A DNA stretch of 64,000 bases from Dyella ginsengisoli LA-4 (GTDB taxonomy: Bacteria > Pseudomonadota > Gammaproteobacteria > Xanthomonadales > Rhodanobacteraceae). The number at the start of each line of letters is the position of its first letter. The first letter of the stretch is position 1. Positions 39,682 to 48,547 of this stretch are shown piece by piece. Where the stretch lies: the NCBI RefSeq assembly GCF_000334915.1, contig NZ_AMSF01000005.1:59054-123053 (forward strand). The letters are read 5' to 3'. Under the pieces are notes generated by a model, which worked only from the letters and a program-made list of their open reading frames with translations, was not told the origin of the DNA and did not search any database. The translations under genes were made by a program, and so were the position numbers.

Positions 39682-41247
39682 TCAGCGCGCCAGCGTGTGC
39701 CAGCGCGTCTGGTAGAGGTCGAAGCGGCGGTCCTTGAGGTTCTGCACCGCGCCGGCGTTGCGTGCCTTGGCCAGGCTCTCCAGGCTGAGGTCGGCAAACA
39801 GCACCGTCTCGATGTTCGGCGTGGAGTCGGCGGCAATGCCGTCGCGGGCAAACGGGAAGTCGCTGGGGGTCAGGATGCAGCTCTGGCCGTACTGGATGTC
39901 GAAGTTGTTCACGCCGGGCAGGTTGCCCACGTTGCCTGAGAGCACCACGTAGCACTGGTTCTCGATCGCCCGCGCCTGCGAGCAGTAGCGCACGCGCAGG
40001 TAGCCCTCGCGCACGTCGGTGCAGAACGGCACGAACAGGATCAGCGCGCCCTGGTCGGTGAGGTGGCGGGCGACCTCGGGGAACTCCGAGTCGTAGCAGA
40101 TCATCACGCCGATCGGGCCGCAGTCGGTCTGGATCGTCGCCGCACTCTCGCCGCCGGTGATGTTCCACACGGTGCGTTCGCTGGGCGTGGGGTGCAGCTT
40201 CTCGCGTTCGTGGATCGAGCCGTCGCGCAGGCACACGTAGCAGACGTTGTGGATGTCGCCGTTCGGCTGTTCGGTCGGGTGCGAGCCGCCGATGATGTTG
40301 ATGTTGTAGCGCACCGCCAGCGAACTGAAGAGCTCCTTCACCTGCGGCGTGTAGTGGCTCAGCTTGCGGATCGTCTCGACCGGCGAGAGCTCCTCGTTCT
40401 CGATCGACAGCAGCTGCAGCGTGATCAGCTCGGGGAAGGTGACGAAGTCGGCGCTGTAGTCGGCGGCGATGTCGGTGAAGTATTCCACCTGGGTGGCGAA
40501 CTCCTCGAACGACTTGATCCGCCGCTGCTGGTACTGCACCGAGGCCACGCGCACCGATTCGGGCAGGCGCTGCGGCGTCGGTACCGAGGGCATGTCCGGA
40601 TGGTCCATGCGCTTCGGGTTGCGCCACACCAGATGGGCGGCGTAGCCGAGCGAGTCGTAGTCCGACGGCACGTAGTTGCGCAGCAGGCCGACCAGTTCGA
40701 AATCGTTGTGCAGCTGGAAGCTCAGCGTCTGGTCGCGGCGCCTGCCTTCGACCACCGCCTGCACGTAGGCCTCGGCGCTGCCGTAGCGGGCGAGGTTCTT
40801 GGCCAGGCCGGGGATGCGTCCGCCGAACACGATGCCGCGCAACTTCAGTTCCTGGCACAGCCGCTTGCGCGCCTGGTACAGGCGCTGGCCGATGCGCATG
40901 CCGCGATAGTCCGGGTGCACCACCACTTCCATCCCGTACAGCCAGTCGCCGTCGGGCTTGTGCCGCGAGGCCATGCCGCCACCGGTGATCTGCACCCAGG
41001 TGTGCGGCGCCAGCGCGGTGGCCTCGTCGATGCGGAAGGTGGCGCAGTAACCGACGATGCGCCCCTCGTACTCGACCACGAACTGGCCTTCCGGGAAGTG
41101 CGTCTGCTGGGAGCGCAGCATTTCCGCCGAATGGCCCCACTCGGCGGTGTAGACGCGGGCGGTCAGCTCGACCAGTTGAGGGACGTCCGCGGGCACCGCC
41201 AGCCGAAGCTGCAGCTTGGGTGCTTGCTCGGAAGTTTTCTTGGCCAT
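39682..41247 (-). CDS. GNAT acetyltransferase-nitrilase fusion protein
   Basis: A 521-residue fusion. Residues about 10-200 form a GNAT domain (acetyl-CoA loop in VVVHPDYRGMRIGQRLYQARK). Residues about 230-515 form a carbon-nitrogen hydrolase with the Glu-Lys-Cys triad in TFPELITL, EKLHPTPSER and VMICYDSEFPE. The same architecture is known as a conserved bacterial type of unknown substrate, probably an amide-processing enzyme. It is 26 bases upstream of the CLC gene and divergent from hutF. The linker between the domains (about 200-230) is Arg/Pro-rich. Confidence 0.93.
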   Translation of the reverse strand: MAKKTSEQAPKLQLRLAVPADVPQLVELTARVYTAEWGHSAEMLRSQQTHFPEGQFVVEYEGRIVGYCATFRIDEATALAPHTWVQITGGGMASRHKPDGDWLYGMEVVVHPDYRGMRIGQRLYQARKRLCQELKLRGIVFGGRIPGLAKNLARYGSAEAYVQAVVEGRRRDQTLSFQLHNDFELVGLLRNYVPSDYDSLGYAAHLVWRNPKRMDHPDMPSVPTPQRLPESVRVASVQYQQRRIKSFEEFATQVEYFTDIAADYSADFVTFPELITLQLLSIENEELSPVETIRKLSHYTPQVKELFSSLAVRYNINIIGGSHPTEQPNGDIHNVCYVCLRDGSIHEREKLHPTPSERTVWNITGGESAATIQTDCGPIGVMICYDSEFPEVARHLTDQGALILFVPFCTDVREGYLRVRYCSQARAIENQCYVVLSGNVGNLPGVNNFDIQYGQSCILTPSDFPFARDGIAADSTPNIETVLFADLSLESLAKARNAGAVQNLKDRRFDLYQTRWHTLAR

Positions 41248-41325
41248 CCGCCCATTATGCCGCACTGCCGCGAAGGCCGGGTCGACGCGGGCCGCTACAC
41301 TGGGGCTTTTCGACGGATCGCCCCC

Positions 41326-42702
41326 ATGATGTCGCCGGTTTCGCAAGAATCCCCCAGTGCCGATGTCCACTGGACGCCCCAGGGCTGGCGGGCCGGCGGC
41401 CAGCTGGCCGTCGATGCCACCGGGCATCTGGCCGAGTCGCCCGATGCGGTCGGCGAGCCCCTCGGCCGCTGGGTGCTGCCGGGCATGCCCAACCTGCATT
41501 CGCACGCGTTCCAGCGCGCCATGGCCGGGCTGGCCGAACGGCGCGGCCCCGGCAACGACAGCTTCTGGACCTGGCGCGAGGCGATGTACGGCTTCGCCGC
41601 CGCGCTGGATCCGGAATCGCTGCAGGCGATCGCCGCCCAGCTCTACGTGGAGATGCTCAAGGCCGGTTATACCCAGGTCTGCGAGTTCCACTACGTGCAT
41701 CACCAGCCGGACGGCACGCCCTACGCGCAGCCCGAAGCGATGTCGCTGGCGCTGGTCGAGGCGGCGAAGGAAGCCGGCATCGCACTGACCCTGCTGCCGG
41801 TGCTGTACATGACCGGCGGTTTCGACGGCCGCCCGCTGGCGCCGCGACAGCGCCGCTTCGGCCATGCGGAGGTGTCCGACTACCTGCGCCTGCTCGAGGC
41901 GCTGCGCGCGCACGAATCGGCCGACCTGCGGGTGGGGATCGCGCTGCACTCGCTGCGCGCGGTGCCGGAGACCGCGATGCGCACCCTGCTGGCGACGGGC
42001 GCGGCGCAGGACCGCCAGATCCACATCCACATCGCCGAGCAGGTCGGCGAGGTGCAGGACTGCCTGGCCGTGCGCGGTGCGCGACCGGTCGAATGGCTGC
42101 TCGACCACGCCGAGGTCGACGCGCGCTGGTGCCTGGTCCACGCCACCCACCTGACCGGCCACGAGACCTCGCGTCTGGCGCGCAGCGGCGCGGTCGCAGG
42201 CCTGTGCCCGACCACCGAGGCGAACCTCGGCGACGGCCTGTTCCCGCTGGCCGACTACCTCGATGCCGGCGGCGTCCTCGGCGTCGGCTCGGACTCGCAC
42301 ATCTCGGTGTCGCCGGTGGAGGAACTGCGCTGGCTCGAATACGGCCAGCGGCTGGTCACCCGCCATCGCAACATCGCTTCGCGCGGCGAGGGCGCCAGCG
42401 TGGGCGAAACGCTCTGGTCCGCCGCCCTGCGCGGCGGTGCGCAGGCCTCCGGTCTGCCGATCGGCGCGCTGGAAGCGGGGCGGCGTGCCGACCTGCTGGT
42501 GCTGGATGACCAGGCCCCGCTGCTCGCCGCACGCGACGCCACCTCGGCGATGGACAGCTTCCTGTTCGCAGGCAACGTGCCGCTGGTGCGCCACGTGATG
42601 TGCGGCGGCCGCTGGGTGGTGCGCGACTTCGTGCATCACGACGAGGAGCGCATCGCCGCCCGTTACCGCGCGACGGTGGCGCGCCTTGGTCGAAGCGGGT
42701 GA
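41326..42702 (+). CDS. hutF: formimidoylglutamate deiminase
   Basis: Converts N-formimino-glutamate to N-formyl-glutamate, the deiminase route of histidine breakdown; 458 residues, amidohydrolase family. Metal sites are PNLHSHAFQRAM, HIHIAEQ, LVHATHL and GVGSDSHIS. The N-terminus MMSPVSQESPSADVHW begins at two consecutive ATGs (41326 and 41329). It is divergent from the nitrilase gene over 78 bases and stands apart from hutI, so the hut pathway is not one operon here. No hutG or hutH is seen in the window. Confidence 0.95.
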   Translation: MMSPVSQESPSADVHWTPQGWRAGGQLAVDATGHLAESPDAVGEPLGRWVLPGMPNLHSHAFQRAMAGLAERRGPGNDSFWTWREAMYGFAAALDPESLQAIAAQLYVEMLKAGYTQVCEFHYVHHQPDGTPYAQPEAMSLALVEAAKEAGIALTLLPVLYMTGGFDGRPLAPRQRRFGHAEVSDYLRLLEALRAHESADLRVGIALHSLRAVPETAMRTLLATGAAQDRQIHIHIAEQVGEVQDCLAVRGARPVEWLLDHAEVDARWCLVHATHLTGHETSRLARSGAVAGLCPTTEANLGDGLFPLADYLDAGGVLGVGSDSHISVSPVEELRWLEYGQRLVTRHRNIASRGEGASVGETLWSAALRGGAQASGLPIGALEAGRRADLLVLDDQAPLLAARDATSAMDSFLFAGNVPLVRHVMCGGRWVVRDFVHHDEERIAARYRATVARLGRSG

Positions 42703-42789
42703 ACGGCAGCCATCTGAAAGCTTCCTAGGCGGTCGGCTGTGAGCCGCTTCAGGCGTTCCTGTCAGCACCATCCACGCCGGGAGTGCGCC

Positions 42790-42957
42790 ATGCGCCGATT
42801 CGCATCACGTCTGTTGATCTCCACCGCCTTGCTGGGCGCCAGCGCGCTGTTGGCCGGTTGCATCGTGGTGCCGGCCCGCGGTCATGCGCGCGTGTGGATA
42901 CCGGGCTACTGGGCCGCGCCGCATGTATGGGTCGCCGGCCACTGGCGCGTTCGCTGA
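42790..42957 (+). CDS. small lipoprotein with YXWXXGHW-type motif
   Basis: A 55-residue protein with a signal peptide ending in the lipobox LAGC (about Cys24). The short mature tail contains the motifs WIPGYWAAPHVWVAGHW, typical of YXWXXGHW-repeat proteins whose function is unknown. It is likely lipid-anchored in the envelope. Coding is supported by the lipobox and by the motif, and the ATG at 42790 is the only one giving a proper signal peptide. Confidence 0.72.
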   Translation: MRRFASRLLISTALLGASALLAGCIVVPARGHARVWIPGYWAAPHVWVAGHWRVR

Positions 42958-43018
42958 GCGCTCAGCGTGACCAGTGCAGTCCGGCCAGCGCGGCGTGCAG
43001 TGCCTTCCATGCCTGGGC

Positions 43019-43570
43019 CTAGCTGAAGGGCGGCGTGCGCGGCGGGGCGTAGACCTCCGGTCGGGTGCCGTATACCAGCAGGTCGATCGCCACGCAGCGG
43101 TCGTTGCGCACTGCACGGTAACCCTCCACCTGCAGGTAGTGGCTCATCGCCGCGTCGCCGGCGCGAAAGCGCTGGAAGGACACGCCGCCGAGCGCCTGGC
43201 TGGCGATCGATCCGGGTTCGGCGCTGGCCGGCGTGTCCTCGCAGTGCGCCAGTGCGTCGGCATCGCCTCTCTCGCTGATGCGCAGCTCGGCGGCGGTGAT
43301 CCGGTCCGATCCTTTCAGCATCAGCGCGGCCAGCGGGTGACCTTGCCCTTTGCCGCCGGCGAAGGCCTGCCATGCCGCGGCATCCAGATAGCTGCGATCG
43401 AAATCGCGGCGCAGCGTCATGTCGGCCGGGATGGCGATCGACAGTCCCAGCGGCGGGGCGGTGAACACGTGGGGCGTCGGTGTGTGCGCAGCGGACGACG
43501 CATCGGTCGGTTCGCCGTGGCATCCGGCGAGCAGGGCAAGGCTGGCGGTGATCAGGCAGAGGCGTTTCAT
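43019..43570 (-). CDS. lipoprotein of unknown function
   Basis: A 183-residue protein with a lipobox signal peptide (LALLAGC, Cys17), so it is predicted to be membrane-anchored in the periplasm. The rest shows no known domain. It has an Asp/Arg-rich first part and a moderately conserved-looking middle (GSDRITAAELRISERGDAD and RAGDAAMSHYLQVEGYR). Two cysteines (CEDTP and DRCVA) may pair. It is convergent with the small lipoprotein gene and lies upstream of the terminator region behind the Spy gene. Confidence 0.72.
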   Translation of the reverse strand: MKRLCLITASLALLAGCHGEPTDASSAAHTPTPHVFTAPPLGLSIAIPADMTLRRDFDRSYLDAAAWQAFAGGKGQGHPLAALMLKGSDRITAAELRISERGDADALAHCEDTPASAEPGSIASQALGGVSFQRFRAGDAAMSHYLQVEGYRAVRNDRCVAIDLLVYGTRPEVYAPPRTPPFS

Positions 43571-43666
43571 GGGCGACTCCCGGGTTTGCCGGGATGGTCC
43601 GGTGCCCTGCATGAAGGGCGCGCTTGCGCCTTGTCTTCGCGCCGTGGAGGCCCCGTGAGCGGAACG

Positions 43667-43695
43667 AAAAAGGGCGCCAGCCTGCGCTGGCGCCC
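43667..43695 (-). terminator. rho-independent terminator of the Spy-like gene
   Basis: GGGCGCCAGC pairs perfectly with GCTGGCGCCC around a CTGC loop. On the minus strand this is followed by TTTTT (the A-run at 43667-43671). It lies 28 bases after the Spy-like stop in the direction of transcription. Confidence 0.85.
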
Positions 43696-43722
43696 GGTCT
43701 TTTGCGGAGGGGGCCGAGGGGC

Positions 43723-44229
43723 TTACTGGGCCGGACTGGCCGACGGCACCGGATGGCTCTGGCGGAACTCCTTCCACTGCTCGCGGCGCGCCTCGCGCTG
43801 GCTGCGCATGGTCGCCAGCTGGGCCTTCTGCTGCGCCGTCAGCACCGCGTAGATCTGCGCCTTCACCCTGGCGCGCTGCTCGATGCGGGTCTGGGTCGCC
43901 TGGCCTTCCGCCTGCGCCAGGCGGGCCGCGGCGGCCTGGTAGCCAACCTGGTCCGGGGTCATCTGCTCGAACGCCGCGCGTTGGGTACGCAGCGCCTGCC
44001 ACTGCCCCTTGTTCTGCTCGCGGCTGGCCTGGGTGATCTGCTTGATGCTGGCCTTCTGCGCGTCGGTGAGGTTGAGCTTGGCGAAGGCCTCGTGCATGCC
44101 GTGGTGGCCGCGATGGCCATGGTCGCCGAAGCGGTGCCCGCCATCATGGTTGCCACCGGCGGCGAAGGCCGCGCCGGTGATCGTCAGGGCCGAAGCGAGG
44201 ATGAGGCCGAGGGTGGTCGTCTTGCGCAT
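43723..44229 (-). CDS. Spy/CpxP-family periplasmic stress chaperone
   Basis: A 168-residue exported protein with a signal peptide ending TGAAFAA, then a His/Gly-rich segment (GGNHDGGHRFGDHGHRGHHG) that could bind metal. An all-helical body follows, with two LTxxQ-type motifs (LNLTDAQKASIKQI and LTAQQKAQL). Spy and CpxP bind misfolded periplasmic proteins; CpxP also dampens the CpxA sensor. Its divergence from a CpxR-CpxA pair with a CpxR box between them makes a Cpx-type feedback loop very likely. The start at 44229 gives the signal peptide. Confidence 0.9.
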   Translation of the reverse strand: MRKTTTLGLILASALTITGAAFAAGGNHDGGHRFGDHGHRGHHGMHEAFAKLNLTDAQKASIKQITQASREQNKGQWQALRTQRAAFEQMTPDQVGYQAAAARLAQAEGQATQTRIEQRARVKAQIYAVLTAQQKAQLATMRSQREARREQWKEFRQSHPVPSASPAQ

Positions 44230-44305
44230 GGGTAACACCTCTTGCGTGGGTGGAGGACTTGCGATCATTGGACGACACCCCCGCGTGTATGTTCTTTGCG
44301 CGTAG

Positions 44306-44320
44306 GTAAAGATGCGTAAA
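44306..44320. promoter_or_regulatory. CpxR box GTAAA-N5-GTAAA
   Basis: Two direct GTAAA words separated by five bases match the established CpxR consensus (GTAAA-N4 to 8-GTAAA) exactly. The box lies 33-47 bases before cpxR and 77-91 bases before the divergent Spy-like gene, so CpxR could control both, including its own gene. Confidence 0.88.
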
Positions 44321-44352
44321 GCCCGTGGCGTCCGCGCCGCGGCCCCACTGAA

Positions 44353-45048
44353 ATGGCCGCCATGCAACGGATCCTGATCGCCGACGACGACCGTGCCCTG
44401 ACCGGGCTGCTGGCCGAGTACCTGCAACGCGAGGGTTTTGCCGTGGACGTGGTGCACGACGGCGAGGCCGCGCTGGCGCGCCTGCGCGACGGTGCGCAGC
44501 GCCCGGACCTGCTGATCCTCGACGTGATGATGCCCGGCCGCGACGGCCTGGAGACGCTGCGCGAACTGCGCATGCAACAGCGGCTGCCGGTGATCATGCT
44601 GTCCGCGCGCGGCGAGCCGGTGGACCGGGTGATCGGGCTCGAACTGGGAGCGGACGACTACCTGTCCAAGCCCTGCCTGCCGCGCGAGCTGCTCGCCCGC
44701 GTGCGCGCGCAGCTGCGCCGGCAGACGCCGGAGGCGGCGGCGAACGTGCAGGTCGGCCACCTGCGCCTGCAGCCGGGCGACCGCCAGGCCTTTGTCGACG
44801 CGCAGGAGCTGACGCTGACCGGTGCCGAGTTTTCGCTGCTGCTGGCGTTGGCGCAGCGCGCGGGCGAGTTGGTGGACAAGGCCACGCTCACCCGGCTCGC
44901 GCTCGGGCGCGAGCTGGAACGTTTCGACCGCAGCATCGACGTGCACATCAGCCGCCTGCGGCACAAGCTGGCCGAGGCGTCCGCCGATGCGCCGCGGATC
45001 GAGTCGGTGCGCGGTTCCGGCTACCTGCTGCTGGCGGGTGGCGCATGA
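44353..45048 (+). CDS. cpxR: OmpR-family response regulator, CpxR-like
   Basis: A two-component regulator of 231 residues. The receiver domain has the phosphorylated Asp57 (LLILDVMMPG), the acidic pocket at 11-13 (ADDD) and Lys106 (DYLSKPC). The C-terminal OmpR-type winged helix ends ESVRGSGYLL. The divergent Spy gene and the CpxR box support naming it cpxR. The start could be 44353 or the ATG three codons later. It overlaps cpxA by four bases. Confidence 0.9.
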   Translation: MAAMQRILIADDDRALTGLLAEYLQREGFAVDVVHDGEAALARLRDGAQRPDLLILDVMMPGRDGLETLRELRMQQRLPVIMLSARGEPVDRVIGLELGADDYLSKPCLPRELLARVRAQLRRQTPEAAANVQVGHLRLQPGDRQAFVDAQELTLTGAEFSLLLALAQRAGELVDKATLTRLALGRELERFDRSIDVHISRLRHKLAEASADAPRIESVRGSGYLLLAGGA

Positions 45049-46424
45049 ACCCGTTGCGCAGCTCGCTCTACCGGCGCCTGCTGATCGGCTTCTGCCTGGC
45101 CAACCTGGTGGTGCTGTTCGTCGGCGGTTCGCTGGCGCAGCGTTTCATCGAGTACAGCACGGCCGTGGAGATCGACTGGTCGGCGCTGGCCCGGGATGCC
45201 AGCCACGCCTACGACACCGGCGGCGGCCGCGGGCTGGTCGAGTGGTCGCACGAGCAGCGCCGGGAGGGGATCGAGGCGACGCTGTTCGAGGACGGCCGCC
45301 CGCTGACGCCGTTCCGTGCGGGGCCGACCATGCTGCGCGACCTTCCCACCTGGCTCGCTGCCGGGCACGACGTGCTGGTGCAGCCGCGTCCGGGGCTTTA
45401 CCTGGCCGTGCAGCCGGTACAGGGTGCCGACGGCCGGACGCGCCAGCTGGTGGCCCTCAGTCGCACCCACACCCGGCTGCACCAGCACACCCGGCAGACC
45501 ATCCTGCTCGCCGTGCAGGCCGCGCTCTCGCTGTTGCTGATCGGCGTGATCGGCTGGTGGATCGCGCGCAGCGTGGCGCGCCCGGTGGCGGCGCTGCGTG
45601 CGGCGACCCGGCGCATGGCGGCCGGCGAGCTGTCCACCCGCGTGCGATGGAAGGACGGTCGCGGCCGCGACGAGCTGGCGCAGCTGGCCGGCGATTTCGA
45701 CGCGATGGCCGAGCGCATCGAGGCGCTGGTCGCGCACGACCGCGGGGTGCTGCAGGACCTCTCCCACGAACTGCGCTCGCCGCTGGCGCGGCTGCAGCTG
45801 CTGCTGGATTTCGCGCGGCGCAGTCGCGATCCCGACGAGGCCGCCGGCTACTTCGCCCGCGCCGAACAGGAGATCGAGCGGCTGGACCGCATGACCGGCG
45901 AGATGCTCGCGCTGTCGCGGCTGGAAGGCGGCCTGCCGGGCGACCGGCGCGAGCCGGTGGATCTGTCGGAGCTGGTGCGGCATGCCGTAGGGCAGGCGGC
46001 ACTGGAGGCCTCCACGCGCGGGATGGCATTGACCTGCGATGCGACCGGATCGGTGTGGGTCGATGGCAGCGTGCAGTTGCTCGAACGGGCGATCGACAAC
46101 CTGCTCGGCAATGCCCTGAAGTTCAGTGGCGAGGGTGGCGCGGTCGAGCTGCATGTGCGCACCGTCGGCAGCGAGGCGGAGTTCAGCGTCCGCGACCACG
46201 GGCCGGGTGTACCCGCAGCGGAGCTGGCGTCGCTGTTCCGTCCGTTCTTCCGCGGCAGCAATGCGGGGCGTGCCGAAGGGCAGGGGCTGGGCCTGGGCAT
46301 CGTGCAGCGCGTGGCCCGTGTGCACGGTGGGCGGGTGGTTGCGCGCAACGCCGAGGGCGGTGGACTGGAAGTCTGCCTGCATCTGCCGCTGGCCCAGGCG
46401 GATGCCAGCACCGGCCCTGGTTGA
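45045..46424 (+). CDS. cpxA: sensor histidine kinase, CpxA-like
   Basis: A membrane sensor kinase of 459 residues. It has a first helix at about 8-28, a periplasmic domain of roughly 130 residues, a second helix at about 160-180, a HAMP segment, the phospho-acceptor His at about 241 (QDLSHELRSPLARLQ), and an ATPase domain (N-box DNLLGNALKF, G1 DHGPGVP, G2 GQGLGLGIV). By analogy it phosphorylates the adjacent CpxR on envelope stress. It starts inside the cpxR stop (ATGA). Confidence 0.9.
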   Translation: MNPLRSSLYRRLLIGFCLANLVVLFVGGSLAQRFIEYSTAVEIDWSALARDASHAYDTGGGRGLVEWSHEQRREGIEATLFEDGRPLTPFRAGPTMLRDLPTWLAAGHDVLVQPRPGLYLAVQPVQGADGRTRQLVALSRTHTRLHQHTRQTILLAVQAALSLLLIGVIGWWIARSVARPVAALRAATRRMAAGELSTRVRWKDGRGRDELAQLAGDFDAMAERIEALVAHDRGVLQDLSHELRSPLARLQLLLDFARRSRDPDEAAGYFARAEQEIERLDRMTGEMLALSRLEGGLPGDRREPVDLSELVRHAVGQAALEASTRGMALTCDATGSVWVDGSVQLLERAIDNLLGNALKFSGEGGAVELHVRTVGSEAEFSVRDHGPGVPAAELASLFRPFFRGSNAGRAEGQGLGLGIVQRVARVHGGRVVARNAEGGGLEVCLHLPLAQADASTGPG

Positions 46425-46516
46425 CCGATGGCCGGAGCGTCCCGCGTGGGACGGCGTTGTCGATAGTCCGGATCAGGCAGCGTAAGCTGCGCGCTTTCCG
46501 ATCCTCCCCCAAGGTC

Positions 46517-47794
46517 ATGCCCCCGTCATCTGCCGCCGCCCCCGCCCCCGCGGACGCTTCGCACGAGGCCATCCGCCACGGCACCGCGGCCTTCCGGCGC
46601 ACCAACCTGGCCTTGTTCGCCGCCGGCTTCGCCACCTTCGGCCTGCTGTACTGCGTGCAGCCGCTGATGCCCGAGTTCAGCCGCGACTACGGGGTCAGCG
46701 CGGCGACCAGCGCGCTATCGCTGTCGCTGAGCACTGGCGTGCTGGCGTTCGCCATGCTGTTCATGGGCGGGGTGTCCGACGCGGTGGGGCGCAAGTCGGT
46801 GATGGTCGCTTCGCTGCTGTCCTCCGCGCTGCTGGTGCTGGCCAGCACGATGGTGCAGCAGTGGCCGCTGCTGCTTGCGCTGCGCATGCTGCTCGGCTTC
46901 ACCCTGAGCGGGGTGCCGGTGGTGGCGATGACCTACCTTGCCGAGGAGGTGCACCACGACTCGATCGGCCTGGGCATGGGCCTGTACATCAGTGGCAACG
47001 CGATCGGCGGCATGAGCGGACGGCTGATCGCCGGCGTGCTGACCGACCACTTCGGCTGGCGCGTGGGCATGGGCACGGTGGGCGCGGTAGGCCTGGTGGC
47101 CTGCCTGCTGTTCTGGCGCAGCCTGCCACCGTCGCGGCATTTCATCGCGCGGCCGTTCCACCTGCGCAGCCTGCTCGGCCGCTTCGCCGGCCTGTTCCGC
47201 GACCCCGGCCTGCCGTGGCTGTTCGCCGAGGGTTTCCTGCTGCTCGGCGCCTTCGTCACCGTCTACAACTACCTGGGCTATCGCCTGCTGGCCGCGCCGT
47301 ACCACCTCAGCCAGACCGCGGTCGGCCTGGTCTTCGGCATCTACCTGATCGGCACCTTCAGCTCCACCTGGATGGGCCACCTGGCCGGCCGGCTGGGCCG
47401 GCGCAAGGTGCTGTGGAGCGCGTTCGCGCTGATGCTGGCCGGCGTGGCGCTAACCGCCGCCGCGCCGCTGCCGCTGATCCTGCTCGGCATCGTGGCGATC
47501 ACCTTCGGCTTCTTCGGTGGCCACTCCATCGTCAGCAGCTGGGTCGGCCGTCGCGCCGGCACGGCCAAGGCGCAGGGCTCGAGCGTGTACCTGTTCTCGT
47601 ACTACATGGGCTCGAGCATCGCCGGCGCCAGTGGCGGGCTGTTCTACGCCGCGCACGGCTGGAACGGCGTGGTCGGTTTCGTCGGCGCGCTGGTGCTGGC
47701 CGGCCTGCTGGTGGCGTGGCGGCTGTATCGCCTGCCGCCACTGGTCAACGTAGCGACGCTGCCGCAGCCGACCAGTCGCGGGGCGATGCCGTGA
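46517..47794 (+). CDS. MFS transporter (YnfM-like)
   Basis: A 425-residue, 12-helix major facilitator with the loop motif GGVSDAVGRKSVMV between helices 2 and 3 and a related GRLGRRKVLW in the second half. The type resembles the YnfM/arabinose-exporter-like branch (GLLYCVQPLMPEFSRDYGVS near the start). An Ala/Pro-rich 25-residue N-terminus precedes helix 1. The substrate is unknown. It is 92 bases after cpxA and could be read from the same promoter region. Confidence 0.88.
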   Translation: MPPSSAAAPAPADASHEAIRHGTAAFRRTNLALFAAGFATFGLLYCVQPLMPEFSRDYGVSAATSALSLSLSTGVLAFAMLFMGGVSDAVGRKSVMVASLLSSALLVLASTMVQQWPLLLALRMLLGFTLSGVPVVAMTYLAEEVHHDSIGLGMGLYISGNAIGGMSGRLIAGVLTDHFGWRVGMGTVGAVGLVACLLFWRSLPPSRHFIARPFHLRSLLGRFAGLFRDPGLPWLFAEGFLLLGAFVTVYNYLGYRLLAAPYHLSQTAVGLVFGIYLIGTFSSTWMGHLAGRLGRRKVLWSAFALMLAGVALTAAAPLPLILLGIVAITFGFFGGHSIVSSWVGRRAGTAKAQGSSVYLFSYYMGSSIAGASGGLFYAAHGWNGVVGFVGALVLAGLLVAWRLYRLPPLVNVATLPQPTSRGAMP

Positions 47795-48023
47795 GGGGGC
47801 TTTTTGTCGGCTCGGCCGTCGCAGTTGAGGGGTGAGAGTGTCGCGCGCCAAGCGTTGCCGCACGCCCCACCGCCGTCATTCCCGCGAAGAGCTTTTCAAC
47901 AGCCGCAGGCTGGTCAAGCGGGAGGTGCGTTTCAATGGCGGAAGCCGGCCATCCAGTGTCTTTCCGCAGTTCTCGTTGTGCGCAGCATCAGAGCGAAGAG
48001 CGGTTTCGTCCTCCTGCGGAGGC

Positions 48024-48070
48024 CGAGTCACTTTTCTCTGTTTGGCCAGAGAAAAGTAACCAAAAGAGAG
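48024..48070 (+). repeat. hairpin repeat element, copy 1
   Basis: CGAGTCACTTTTCTCT, then GTTTGGCC, then AGAGAAAAGTAACCAAAAGAGAG. The ten-base arms at 48030-48039 and 48048-48057 pair perfectly. This motif type recurs in genomes of this order (recalled; not counted here). A reversed relative lies about 430 bases further on. Confidence 0.8.
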
Positions 48071-48293
48071 GCCACCCCGCTTCCGCGCCTCCCGGGCCGT
48101 TGGCCCGGGAGGTCCGCGTCCGGGCTGCGGGGTTTGTCGACAGTCCATCCATGGACTGACGCCAAACTGGCCGGCATCCATGCCGGCCACCCTACGGGCT
48201 GATCCTCCGCCCGGCCGCCGCTGCAGAGGGGAGGGAAGGTCAAAAGCAGCGCGCCCAGGCTCGGCGATCGCTTACGCGATCACCATCGCCTGT

Positions 48294-48335
48294 GCTTTGG
48301 CTTTGGCTTTGGCTTTTGCTTTTGCTTTTGCTTTT
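48294..48335 (+). repeat. hexanucleotide microsatellite (GCTTTG)3(GCTTTT)4
   Basis: Seven uninterrupted six-base units: three GCTTTG then four GCTTTT, differing only in the sixth base. It lies in non-coding DNA between the two hairpin repeats. Such tracts can change length by slippage. The single-step switch from G to T units suggests expansion from a mutated unit. Confidence 0.92.
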
Positions 48336-48500
48336 GAGCGCCCCCTCCCTTGTGAGGCGGTGAGGCGCGGACGACAGGCCCGCAGGGGCATCGGCAGGGA
48401 CGCCGATGCCTTTTCGTCAGGGCAGGAAGCCCTGTCGAAAAGCCCGGCCGCGGCTCACGGACTTGCCGGGCTCAGCCCGGCAAGCGCCGAGGAGGGTCGC

Positions 48501-48547
48501 CTTCTCTTTGGTTACTTTCTCTTGGCGATCCAAGAGAAAGTGACTCG
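48501..48547 (-). repeat. hairpin repeat element, copy 2 (inverted to copy 1)
   Basis: On the minus strand it reads CGAGTCACTTTCTCTTGG, ATCG, CCAAGAGAAAGTAACCAAAG, so it keeps the GAGTCACTTT-CTCT and GAGAAAGTAACCAAA words of copy 1. The hairpin has twelve-base perfect arms (48514-48525 with 48530-48541) and a CGAT loop. Flanking words differ from copy 1, so only the core is shared. Confidence 0.8.
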
